This document shows, piece by piece, positions 1 to 7,785 of a stretch of DNA of 20,613 bases (the first letter of the stretch is position 1; the number at the start of each line of letters is the position of its first letter). The translations under genes were made by a program, and so were the position numbers. Where the stretch lies: assembly GCA_002309235.1 (NCBI GenBank), contig DBXA01000138.1, positions 1 to 20,613 of the forward strand, read 5' to 3'. The notes beneath the pieces were generated by a model that saw nothing but the letters and a program-made list of their open reading frames with translations, had not been told where the DNA came from and did not search any database. The stretch is from Christensenella sp. UBA1224 (GTDB lineage Bacteria; Bacillota; Clostridia; Christensenellales; Aristaeellaceae).

Positions 1-1072
1 AGGCCTCGTCCATCACCAGCAGGCCCCGCTCGTCGCAGAGTTCCAGCAGTTCCGGGGTGGGCGGGTTGTGGGCGGTGCGGATGGCATTGACCCCCGCCGC
101 CATCAGGATCTCCAGCTGGCGCTCCAGGGCCCGGTGATGCACGGCGGTGCCGATGCAGCCCAGGTCGTGATGCAGGCAGACGCCATACAGTTTGACGACC
201 CGCCCGTTGAGCAGGAAGCCCTTGTCGGCATCCCATTCGGTGCTGCGGATGCCGAAGCGGGTCGTGACCCGGTCGGTCACCTTCCCGCCCACCTTCAGGG
301 TGGTCTCGACGCTGTAGAGATAGGGATCGGTGATGTCCCAGCGGTGGGGATTGCGGATGAGGATGCTCTCCCCGTCCGCGCCCTTGGCGACGACCCGCCC
401 GCGGGCATCCAGGATGCGGTGGGAGACGGCGGCAGCCGTCCCTTCGGGGGCGTCCACGTCCGTCCGGACCAGCACGGACGCCTGCTGTTCGGAGATTTCC
501 GGGGTGGTCACATACACGCCGCCCCAGGCCACGCGCTCCTTGCCCGTGCAGACCAGGCGCACATTGCGGTAGATGCCGCAGCCGGTGTACCAGCGGCCGC
601 TGGGCTGGATGGAATTGTCCACCCGCACGGCGACGACATTGTCCTGCCCCACGGGGTTCAGCAGCGCCGTGATGTCCAGATCGAAGGAACTATAGCCGTA
701 GGGCCGTCCCCCGGCCTCCCGGCCGTTGACCCAGATGGTACTGTTCATATACACCCCGTCGAATTCCAGGGCCACGCGGCCCGCATCCGGGGTGCGGAAA
801 TGTTTGCGGTACCAGCCGATTCCGCCCGGGAGGGCGCCGCCGTTGACGCCGGCGGGGTTCGTGGCGGAGAATTCCCCTTCGATGCTCCAGTCGTGCGGCA
901 GGTGCAGGGCGCGCCAGGCGCCGTCGTCAAAAGCCCGGGCCGACCACGCCGGGTCGTCTCCGAGATTGAAACGCCAGTCGAAATTGAAATCGCTCACCGT
1001 GCGGGGTGCGCCGAAGCAGCCGGTGCCCGCCAGCAGGCAGAGGGCGGAAAGGAAGCTCAGATATTTTCTCAT
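1..1072 (-). CDS. GH2 family beta-galactosidase-like enzyme, N-terminal part (runs off left edge)
   Basis: The minus strand reads open from an ATG at 1072 to the window edge, giving 357 residues of a glycoside hydrolase family 2 enzyme. After an N-terminal export signal (residues 1-21, with Cys19 in a poor lipobox), a jelly-roll sugar-binding domain spans about 25-190, with LPHDWSIEGEF and NPAGVNGGALPGGIGWYRK typical of GH2. An Ig-like domain follows (about 190-285), then the start of the TIM barrel with the conserved GVCLHHDLG (297-305) and NAIRTAHNPP (329-338). The catalytic glutamates lie beyond the edge. By family the enzyme removes terminal beta-linked sugars, probably outside the cytoplasm. 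No Shine-Dalgarno precedes the ATG, unlike other genes here, and nearly all third positions are G or C. Style and sequence resemble Bacteroidetes GH2 enzymes. It starts 25 bases after the DUF5107 stop, so the two look operonic. The exact substrate is unknown. Confidence 0.9.
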   Translation of the reverse strand, partial: MRKYLSFLSALCLLAGTGCFGAPRTVSDFNFDWRFNLGDDPAWSARAFDDGAWRALHLPHDWSIEGEFSATNPAGVNGGALPGGIGWYRKHFRTPDAGRVALEFDGVYMNSTIWVNGREAGGRPYGYSSFDLDITALLNPVGQDNVVAVRVDNSIQPSGRWYTGCGIYRNVRLVCTGKERVAWGGVYVTTPEISEQQASVLVRTDVDAPEGTAAAVSHRILDARGRVVAKGADGESILIRNPHRWDITDPYLYSVETTLKVGGKVTDRVTTRFGIRSTEWDADKGFLLNGRVVKLYGVCLHHDLGCIGTAVHHRALERQLEILMAAGVNAIRTAHNPPTPELLELCDERGLLVMDEA

Positions 1073-1097
1073 AACCAAGTGTTATTCAGGTGGTTTA

Positions 1098-4000
1098 CTA
1101 TTCAGCCAGGCGGGCCAGTCCGTCGCGGCCCAGTTGGATCATCAGGTCGCAGTGGGCGACGTTGCGCAGGGTGAGGTCTTCGTCCCAGACCGCCAGGTCG
1201 GGCAGCGAGACGGCGAAGTAGTCCATCACCACCCGGTCCCCGCGGTGCTCCTCGCCGTAGTCCAGCAACATATGGAACTTCGCAGCCGCTTCGGCCGTGC
1301 GGCCGAGGGCGGCGAGGGCGAGACCCTGGTAGTAGATCTTGGCGGGCGGGGCGTCGTTGTAGTAGAGCGCCGGGACGGGCTTGAGATCGCCCCTCGCGGC
1401 CTGCTCCCAGCAGGCGCGGGCCTTGTCGGCCTCTCCGGCCCCCTGCCAGGCGCAGCCCAGGTAGTAATAGAAGTCCTGCTCCTGGGCGCCGTAGAGCTTG
1501 CCTTCGCCCAGGTGGTGGGGATACACGAGGCACTCTTCCAGCAGGGCGACGGCAGCGGTCCAGCGGCCTTCGGCCATGGCCTGCTTTGCGAGTTCCACGC
1601 GGCAGCGCTGGTACTGGGCCGGGACCTTTCCTTCTCCGCCCTCCCAGGGATGGAAGCGGCGGCCTGCCAGGCGATCGAGCGCCTCCGCGAAACGACCTGT
1701 ATCCACCAGCAGGGTGATATAACGAAGGGTCAGCGCATCCCGCAGCTCAACGACCTCCATACGCTCTTCCAGCGCGGCCAGGCGTTCGGCGACAGGTTTT
1801 GCGAGGATCTCGGCAAGCTGGTCCGCCTCCAGGAGGAAGCGGGGCTCCTTCGGTGAAAGGCGGATGGCCTCCTGCATGCTGTCCCACGCGGCCTTGCCGT
1901 CATGACCGCGGTTCCAGTAAGCGATGGCGAGATTGCGGTGCGCCATGGCGTGATCCGGCTTATCCTTGATGCACGCCTCCCAGCAGTCCGCAGCCTCCGC
2001 ATAGCGTTTGCGGTCATACATCAGGCAGCCCAGGTAATACGAGGCCATAGGCGCCTTGCCGAGCAGGCGAACGGCGTTTTCCAGTATGGCGATCTCCTCA
2101 ACGCGGTTGGGGAAAATATAATCCGAAGGCGCCGCCTCCCCTTTGAGAGCGAGCTCTTTCGCCCTCGCGATATCACCTGCTTTTCCGGCACAGAAGGCGC
2201 GGTAATCGTAAAGGAGCGGGTCATCCCTATCGCAGGCGGAAAGGATATCCTCCGCATCTGCCCACAGCCCTGCCTGCATGTAGAAAAGGGCCAGGCTCAG
2301 GTGATTCTGAGGTTCTCCGCGCATGCAGGCAAGCCAGGCTGCGCGGCCACCCTCCTCATAGAGGGCGGCGTGGTCGAGGGGATCGAACATGAGCGTTTCG
2401 GAGGCGAGAGCCTTGCCGTCCCGTCCGAGCTTCCGCAGCATCGCGGCGCGCAGTGCGCGGGCACGGGTGCTGTGCCAGTTCCGCATCTGGGATTCGTACG
2501 CGAGATCCAGCGCCTGCTCCCATTCCCCGCGGCGCGATAAAATGCACGCAAGGTGGTAGAACGCGACGCCCTGCGTCTCAGCAGACCAGGTTGCCTTGTA
2601 AAAAGCGTCAAAAGCCTCGTCCTCGCGGCCGAGAGCATCCAGAGCAAGGCCCAGGTGGAAATAGCAGGCGCCTTCGTAGGGGTTGGGATTATGCTTCGTC
2701 TGCCGTGCGACGGCTTTGCGGAAGCATTCCAGCGCATCATTAGCCTGTCCGCGCCGCAGGAGCAGCATGCCCAGTCCGTCGTTCAGGCGAATATCCCCCG
2801 CGTCCCGCCTGAGGCCTTCCCGGTAATAGACTTCCGGGTCATAGGAGGCATGGCGGTACTGCTCCAGGTGCCGCGCGGCGAGGAGCAGCTCCTCCGCCGT
2901 TCCCATCTCCTCCGGCGCCCGCATGACCTCTGCCGGAGACGGGACAGGCCGCAGCGGCTGAGGATGCTTGTCGTAGGAAACGAGCGTTTTATCACCGCAT
3001 GAAACGGTCACATTATAGCAGTCCTCCGGGCCATGGGCAGTGAATGATGCCTGAAAGCATTCCTTCGGGGACAGGTCTTCCTCTGCTTCGAAGAGCAGTG
3101 TATCCCCCGCTGTCACCCGGATGCGCGCGCCTGCAAACTCGCCGCTGGCATAGACGCGCAGATCCGCTTTTCCTTCATCTGAAACATCCAGGCCCACAGC
3201 GCAGTCGCGCGTGGCATTTCCCACCCGGCCCACTCCCTTATAGGGCATGAAGTACTGGACAAACGTCTTCTCCTCGTGCGGCTTCAGCCAGGAAAAATCC
3301 GGCTGGTTATCGGTAAATACGCCGGTCATGAGCTCGATATAAGGACCGTCGGCATCGGTTAAGTTCCTGTCCCAGGAGCGGCCGAAATCGCCGTTTCCCC
3401 ATGTCCATTGCTTCTTGCCGGGAGAGATGTGATGATCCGCCACGTGCAGAAGGCCGGCGCCTTTGCCCTCATCATAATTCCCGATGAAATCATGATCCGA
3501 ATGGGCGGCCATATAGCTGGTGGGCACCTTGACGTTCCTGTAGCGGGAGATATCCACGCCGGCGGAATAATCCACCTTGTAGTACTCTCCCGTGGCGATC
3601 GGGAAGGTGGATACAGCCCTGCGGCCATGATCCATGACGGCGTTCACATCCGGCGGAAAGACGGAAAAGGTATCGTCATTGACGGGCACGGCAGGGTTGG
3701 CCCACCAAAGGAACGTCTGCGGAAGATCCGTAGGGTTGTAGAGCCTGCCGCGGATCTCGATATACGCCTTGCCCGGGCGCAGGGTGATCTCCGCCATGCC
3801 CTTGGTGCCGTACATGCGGTCCGTCTCACCCACAAACACCGTACAGGAGCCATCCGCGTTGCGGCGGAACGCGCGGTCGACCGGCGAAAAGGTGGTCGGG
3901 CGATGGTGCTGCGGCCAGTTGAACTCTATTCCGCCGGAGATCCAGGGCCCTGTCAGGCCCACCAGCGCGGGCTTCACCACATGATTGAAGTATACGAAAT

Positions 4001-4280
4001 CATACCCGTTGGTCTTGTCCAGAGCCCGCTGGATGCGGCCGCCAAGCTCCGGCAGTATCATCACATAAAGGTATTCGTTCTCAAGGATGACAGCCTTATA
4101 GGGCATATCCTCCTTCTCATCATCGATACGTTCCGTAACGGGGAAAGGGTACACCTTTCCGGAGCTGCCCTGATAAGCCCGGCGTTCCAGGTACATGGGC
4201 GTCTTCTCCGGCGCATGGACTTTATATGTCGGGAAATAAACCGTCTCCTCACGAACGGACACACTGCTTTCGTAACCCAT
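1098..4280 (-). CDS. DUF5107 domain protein with C-terminal TPR repeats
   Basis: This is a 1060-residue protein without a signal peptide, so probably cytoplasmic. The N-terminal third (about 40-370) matches the DUF5107 family, a galactose-mutarotase-like beta-sandwich; recognisable stretches are ILPELGGRIQRALD, GGIEFNWPQHHRPTTFSPVD and KKQWTWGNGDFGRSWDRNL. From about residue 450 to the end it is helical and TPR-like, with repeated A-x-Y-x-LG-x-A patterns and the family motif FHPWEGGEGKV at 876-886. Such proteins sit in sugar-use loci of Firmicutes and Bacteroidetes; a sugar-binding or sugar-processing role is likely but the activity is not established. The start has a strong Shine-Dalgarno (GAGGAGG, 7-8 bases away). 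The gene is divergent from the AraC regulator. GC and third-position use jump at about residue 876-886: upstream codons look like the rest of the window, downstream ones like the GH2 gene. The frame is intact, but the protein may be a chimera of two organisms' homologues. Confidence 0.85.
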   Translation of the reverse strand: MGYESSVSVREETVYFPTYKVHAPEKTPMYLERRAYQGSSGKVYPFPVTERIDDEKEDMPYKAVILENEYLYVMILPELGGRIQRALDKTNGYDFVYFNHVVKPALVGLTGPWISGGIEFNWPQHHRPTTFSPVDRAFRRNADGSCTVFVGETDRMYGTKGMAEITLRPGKAYIEIRGRLYNPTDLPQTFLWWANPAVPVNDDTFSVFPPDVNAVMDHGRRAVSTFPIATGEYYKVDYSAGVDISRYRNVKVPTSYMAAHSDHDFIGNYDEGKGAGLLHVADHHISPGKKQWTWGNGDFGRSWDRNLTDADGPYIELMTGVFTDNQPDFSWLKPHEEKTFVQYFMPYKGVGRVGNATRDCAVGLDVSDEGKADLRVYASGEFAGARIRVTAGDTLLFEAEEDLSPKECFQASFTAHGPEDCYNVTVSCGDKTLVSYDKHPQPLRPVPSPAEVMRAPEEMGTAEELLLAARHLEQYRHASYDPEVYYREGLRRDAGDIRLNDGLGMLLLRRGQANDALECFRKAVARQTKHNPNPYEGACYFHLGLALDALGREDEAFDAFYKATWSAETQGVAFYHLACILSRRGEWEQALDLAYESQMRNWHSTRARALRAAMLRKLGRDGKALASETLMFDPLDHAALYEEGGRAAWLACMRGEPQNHLSLALFYMQAGLWADAEDILSACDRDDPLLYDYRAFCAGKAGDIARAKELALKGEAAPSDYIFPNRVEEIAILENAVRLLGKAPMASYYLGCLMYDRKRYAEAADCWEACIKDKPDHAMAHRNLAIAYWNRGHDGKAAWDSMQEAIRLSPKEPRFLLEADQLAEILAKPVAERLAALEERMEVVELRDALTLRYITLLVDTGRFAEALDRLAGRRFHPWEGGEGKVPAQYQRCRVELAKQAMAEGRWTAAVALLEECLVYPHHLGEGKLYGAQEQDFYYYLGCAWQGAGEADKARACWEQAARGDLKPVPALYYNDAPPAKIYYQGLALAALGRTAEAAAKFHMLLDYGEEHRGDRVVMDYFAVSLPDLAVWDEDLTLRNVAHCDLMIQLGRDGLARLAE

Positions 4281-4309
4281 GGATGATCCTCCTCTCGGTA
4301 TCTGCGGCT

Positions 4310-4315
4310 ATTATA
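4310..4315 (-). promoter_or_regulatory. -10 element of the DUF5107 gene promoter
   Basis: The minus strand reads TATAAT here, 30 bases before the DUF5107 start codon. The positions where a -35 box should lie (about 4332-4338) hold no good match to TTGACA. A consensus -10 with a poor -35 is typical of promoters needing an activator, and the AraC-type regulator is encoded next door. The activation is inferred, not shown. Confidence 0.5.
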
Positions 4316-4342
4316 GTACCGAAAGCAGGCAGCAAGGAATAC

Positions 4343-4350
4343 ACGATCGT
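4343..4350. promoter_or_regulatory. 8-bp palindrome between divergent promoters, possible operator
   Basis: ACGATCGT is a perfect 8-bp palindrome. It lies just upstream of the expected -35 position of the DUF5107 promoter and 10 bases upstream of the -35 of the AraC gene. The position suits an activator or autoregulation site, but an 8-bp palindrome alone is weak evidence and AraC-family proteins often bind direct repeats. Confidence 0.25.
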
Positions 4351-4359
4351 TCTCTGATA

Positions 4360-4388
4360 TGGACAATAATCCACTAAACTGATACAAT
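4360..4388 (+). promoter_or_regulatory. Promoter of the AraC-type regulator gene
   Basis: The -35 is TGGACA (4360-4365, 5 of 6 consensus) and the -10 is TACAAT (4383-4388, 5 of 6), separated by 17 bases. Transcription should start near 4395, which rules against the ATG at 4394 as translation start and supports the ATG at 4409. Confidence 0.65.
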
Positions 4389-4408
4389 TACCCATGGAGG
4401 CGAGGGAT

Positions 4409-5284
4409 ATGGACGCGCGGATCATGGATGGCTTCAGCGGGCAGAGGATGTTCGTACTGTCGCCGGAGGCGTATTCTCCCTATATGCGCCACCCGCTCAT
4501 CAGGCGCATGTATCTCACAGATGTCGGCTATTTCCCCCACGCCGCGCGGCATTTCCGCGAGAGGAGCGAGGGTATAAGCGAATATATCCTGCTCTTCTGT
4601 ACGGAGGGACGCGGTCAGGTGACCATAGGAGGAAAGACCGTATCCCTGCATGAGAACGAGGCCTTCTGCATCCCCCGCGGCATGAGCCACAGCTACGGAG
4701 CGGATGACGAAGACCCCTGGAGCATCCTATGGGTACACTTTGCGGGCACAGATACCGGGCTTTTCCCCCTCGGGGAGATGAAGGCCATACGCTTTGAGTC
4801 CGAGCACGCCGTTGAAAGGCTGTCATTCCTCTTCAGCCTGCTCTTCCGGGTACTGCGCGCCAATTATACGGAGGGCAATTTCATCTATATCTCCGAGGTA
4901 CTCATGCTCATACTCGCAGAGACCTATTACCGGGAAAAGAAAAACAGCGCCAGCGAGGAAAACCGGCACGTCACGGAGATGATACGCTTTATGCAGGCCA
5001 ATATGCACAGATCTCTCACGCTGAAAGAGCTCTGCGGGCGTTTTTCCCTTTCGCGCAGCTACGTGCACGCCGCCTTTCAGAACCAGACAGGCCGAAGCCC
5101 CATGGCCTTCTTCAGCGACCAGAAGATGCGCCGCGCCTGCGCTTTGCTCCGGTCGACCGGCCTGGGCGTGCAGGAGATCGCCGCGCAGCTGGGCTACCAA
5201 GACCCTCTTTATTTCTCCCGGGCTTTCCGGAAAGCCATAGGCCTGTCTCCCACCGCCTATCGCGCTAACCAGGATGTGAAGTGA
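4409..5284 (+). CDS. AraC family transcriptional regulator
   Basis: This 291-residue protein has the two-domain layout of AraC-family regulators. The N-terminal half (to about residue 150) is a cupin-like ligand-binding domain, with YILLFCTEGRGQVTIGGK and the stretch ENEAFCIPRGMSHSY typical of sugar-responsive members. The C-terminal ~100 residues hold two helix-turn-helix motifs: LTLKELCGRFSLSRSYVHAAFQ and the signature VQEIAAQLGYQDPLYFSRAFRK. I chose the ATG at 4409 because GGAGG lies 8 bases before it; an in-frame ATG at 4394 has no ribosome binding site and sits at the predicted transcription start. It is divergent from the DUF5107 gene with 128 bases between starts and convergent with the sulfatase operon, so it probably activates one or both in response to the imported sugar. 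The ligand is unknown. Confidence 0.92.
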   Translation: MDARIMDGFSGQRMFVLSPEAYSPYMRHPLIRRMYLTDVGYFPHAARHFRERSEGISEYILLFCTEGRGQVTIGGKTVSLHENEAFCIPRGMSHSYGADDEDPWSILWVHFAGTDTGLFPLGEMKAIRFESEHAVERLSFLFSLLFRVLRANYTEGNFIYISEVLMLILAETYYREKKNSASEENRHVTEMIRFMQANMHRSLTLKELCGRFSLSRSYVHAAFQNQTGRSPMAFFSDQKMRRACALLRSTGLGVQEIAAQLGYQDPLYFSRAFRKAIGLSPTAYRANQDVK

Positions 5285-5309
5285 GACACGGCTTCAAGGT
5301 GATCCTTTC

Positions 5310-5353
5310 AAAAAAAGGCAGAAACGGCATGAAGAAAAGCCATGCCGTTTCTG
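5310..5353 (-). terminator. Intrinsic terminator of the sulfatase operon
   Basis: A perfect 13-bp stem (CAGAAACGGCATG at 5319-5331 with its complement at 5341-5353) has a 9-base loop. On the minus strand it is followed by a run of seven T (5310-5316). It begins 61 bases after the sulfatase stop. On the plus strand no T run follows, so it should not serve the AraC gene. Confidence 0.85.
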
Positions 5354-5414
5354 AAATACGGGAACTGTCTTTTTAGTTCTTACCAATGAGTGCAGCGTCT
5401 GTTTTTTTACATCG

Positions 5415-6851
5415 TTATCCTTCCGCGCTCAAGCCGTAATCTTCCGTAGCGGTGCGTATGATACGGCGGTCCTTCGTCCAGTTGTCCCGATACCAGCTGG
5501 TGCGTTCAAAGGTATCGTGGATGCGGTCCATCTCCTGCTGCATCCTCTGCCGCATCTCGATAAGCTTGCCGGCAAAAGCCGGATCACCGGACAGATCATT
5601 CATTTCATAAGGATCTTCCTCATGATCGAACAGAAGCTCCTGACCGTCGCGCAGATACCGGGCATAGGTATAGCGCCTGTCGCGCAGCGCCCGCCATTCG
5701 TAGCCGTCACCCCAGTCCGCAACAGCGCCCATGCCCTGCATGAGCTGCACATCCGGCCCTTCATTTTCCCTGCCCGTGATGAGCCCCGCGGCGCTGTGTC
5801 CCTGCACACCTTCCGGAACGGGAAGATCCATAAGGTCCAGCAGCGTGGGCATGATATCCACAGTGTTCAGGCACGCATCGGAGGCGGCTTCCGCCTGCGC
5901 CCCTCCCGGCAGCCGCACCATGAAGGGAACGCGCACGGCCTCTTCATAGAAGATGTTCTTTGCCCTGCGCCCGTGGGCGCCGAAGCATTCCCCGTGATCC
6001 GATGTAAATACGATAATCGTATCCCTGTCAAGGCCCATATCGCGCACGGCCTCCATGACCATACCGAAGGCCTGATCCAGGCAGTATACCATCGCATCGT
6101 ATACGCGCATCCATTCCGGCAGTTCTTTACGTTCTTCTTCACTCAGATGCGCCCAGGAATCCCCATGCGGATCATCCTGCGGCAGGTAATTGGGCGGATA
6201 ATCATATTTTGCAGAAGCGAATTTCGCAAGAGCTTCTGCAGGCACGTTTTCCGGCACCCAGGGATCGTGCGGTACGCCGAAGGAAAGAAACATGGCGAAC
6301 GGCTTATCCCCATCATGCAGCCTGCGCAGGTGTTTGACAGCCAGCTCCGCCTGGGTATAGGGCTCGTACTTATCCGCATATATCTTTTCCGGGCTTTCCT
6401 CATGGTAATAGGCCTTCGGCGCATAGTATTCATGATGGAAACCGTAGGCTGCCCAGTAATCGTCAAAGCCCAGCCTGTCCGGTCCCTTGGGGACAAAGGA
6501 ATTTTTCGGGTCGTAATGGTTGCCAAGTTCATCCGCATACAGGTGCCATTTGCCGATATAGGCGGTCTCATAGCCGCCTTCCGTCAATACATGGCCGATG
6601 CAGCGCTGGTTGGGGTTCAGGCGTATCTCATTGATGACCATGCCCGTGCTGGATGTATACTTGCCTGTAAACAGAGATGCCCGGTACGGCGCGCAGACGG
6701 GATGGCCGGAGACACACTGGCAAAAATCCATGCTCCGGGCATGAAAAGCATCGATATTAGGGGTAATGGCGTTTGAATAGCCTGTATAGCCGCAGGAAGC
6801 GCGGCGCAGCTGATCTCCGAAGATATAGAGGAGATTCGGGCGTTTTTTCAT
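5415..6851 (-). CDS. Type I sulfatase (formylglycine-dependent), cytoplasmic
   Basis: A 478-residue member of the alkaline phosphatase-like sulfatase superfamily that removes sulfate esters, probably from an imported sugar. Visible active-site parts: FGDQ (D13, Q14) for metal binding; C53-A-P-Y-R57 followed by LFTG (60-63), the formylglycine signature with Cys53 the modified residue; GKWH (100-103); VPHDPW with H195; and TSDHGE with D285 and H286. The fourth motif position is Tyr where most sulfatases have Ser or Ala; I believe this variant occurs in some carbohydrate sulfatases. There is no signal peptide, so it should act in the cytoplasm on what the adjacent ABC system imports. Maturation needs a formylglycine-forming enzyme or anSME, which is not in the window. 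The start follows a GGAAAGGA ribosome binding site at rather long spacing. It is the last gene of the importer operon, 30 bases after the second permease. Confidence 0.92.
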   Translation of the reverse strand: MKKRPNLLYIFGDQLRRASCGYTGYSNAITPNIDAFHARSMDFCQCVSGHPVCAPYRASLFTGKYTSSTGMVINEIRLNPNQRCIGHVLTEGGYETAYIGKWHLYADELGNHYDPKNSFVPKGPDRLGFDDYWAAYGFHHEYYAPKAYYHEESPEKIYADKYEPYTQAELAVKHLRRLHDGDKPFAMFLSFGVPHDPWVPENVPAEALAKFASAKYDYPPNYLPQDDPHGDSWAHLSEEERKELPEWMRVYDAMVYCLDQAFGMVMEAVRDMGLDRDTIIVFTSDHGECFGAHGRRAKNIFYEEAVRVPFMVRLPGGAQAEAASDACLNTVDIMPTLLDLMDLPVPEGVQGHSAAGLITGRENEGPDVQLMQGMGAVADWGDGYEWRALRDRRYTYARYLRDGQELLFDHEEDPYEMNDLSGDPAFAGKLIEMRQRMQQEMDRIHDTFERTSWYRDNWTKDRRIIRTATEDYGLSAEG

Positions 6852-6881
6852 TTTTTCATCCGATCCTTTCCGGCTCTGCCG

Positions 6882-7775
6882 TCATCCCTTGACAGCCGCC
6901 TGTATCTGTATGCCCTTTAAGAAGTACTTCTGGCAGAACAGGTACAAAACGAACGGGAATATCATCGAAATGATAATGCAGGCGAGCATATTCGTCCACT
7001 GGGTGCCACCGAGGGCATTTTCCAGCAATGCAAGACCTGCCGTGAGCGTCTGGTTCTTCGGATCCGTCATGACGATGGATGGCCAGAAGTAATCGTTCCA
7101 GGCGCCGCGGAAGGCCGAAAGGCCTACGATCATGAGGACGGGCTTCATGGCAGGCACGATGAGTATACGGTATATGGCAAAGCTGCCCGCACCGTCGATC
7201 CTGGCCGCTTCATCCATTTCCTTAGGTACGCCCTTCAGGAAATTGCGGATCAGGAAAATATTCATGATGCCCGCGCAGCCCGGCCAGATGAGGGCGTTCA
7301 GATTGTTCAGCCAGCCAAGCGAATTGCATATCTTGAACAGCGGCAGCGTGGAAGCGATGTTCGGTATCAGCGATACATAGAACAAGCCCCAGAATATCTT
7401 GTCACCTACAGGGAAATCCAGCCTCTCATATGCATAGGCGGACAAAGAGGAAATGACCACCACTATGGCTGTCCTGGCGACGGAGACGATCACGCTGTTT
7501 TTCAGCATGGTAGTGATATGCGTCGTCGTCGAAAGGCCTTCACCCGTAAACACGGCAACGTAGCTGCCAAAGTTCAGGCTCTTGGGGAAGATCGTCCGCA
7601 GATACTCCCATCTGCCCTTAAAGTTTGCATAGCCCACCTGGAATTCCACATTCGTCTTAAATGAATTGACGATGATCCATACGACCGGTATCACCCAGAA
7701 GATGGCGATGAGAGAGAGGGCAGCGGTGCAGCTGACGCGCACGAGCTCTTTGTTCCGTTTCATATTGCTCTGCAT
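6882..7775 (-). CDS. Carbohydrate ABC transporter permease, MalG/CUT1 type
   Basis: A 297-residue inner-membrane permease with six predicted membrane segments, the first being ALSLIAIFWVIPVVWIIVNSF. The cytoplasmic EAA loop that contacts the ATPase reads EMDEAARIDGAGSFAIYRIL. By family this is the second subunit of a CUT1 importer for oligosaccharides or glycosides. I set the start at the ATG at 7775 because AGGAGG (7782-7787) is 6 bases before it; longer in-frame versions begin inside the upstream gene without such a site. The ribosome binding site overlaps the stop of the preceding permease (7786), so the two are probably translationally coupled. No ATP-binding subunit is encoded nearby; Firmicutes CUT1 systems commonly share an MsmX-like ATPase encoded elsewhere. 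Confidence 0.92.
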   Translation of the reverse strand: MQSNMKRNKELVRVSCTAALSLIAIFWVIPVVWIIVNSFKTNVEFQVGYANFKGRWEYLRTIFPKSLNFGSYVAVFTGEGLSTTTHITTMLKNSVIVSVARTAIVVVISSLSAYAYERLDFPVGDKIFWGLFYVSLIPNIASTLPLFKICNSLGWLNNLNALIWPGCAGIMNIFLIRNFLKGVPKEMDEAARIDGAGSFAIYRILIVPAMKPVLMIVGLSAFRGAWNDYFWPSIVMTDPKNQTLTAGLALLENALGGTQWTNMLACIIISMIFPFVLYLFCQKYFLKGIQIQAAVKG

Positions 7776-7785
7776 ATCCATCCTC

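Noticed and set aside
68..1856. Two long plus-strand open frames opposite the GH2 and DUF5107 genes
   Set aside because: They are antisense to genes with clear family motifs, have low-complexity Ala/Gly/Arg-rich products and arise from high GC content.
5517..6776. A 419-codon plus-strand open frame opposite the sulfatase
   Set aside because: The sulfatase motifs on the minus strand are unambiguous, and the plus-strand product has no recognisable domain or ribosome binding site.
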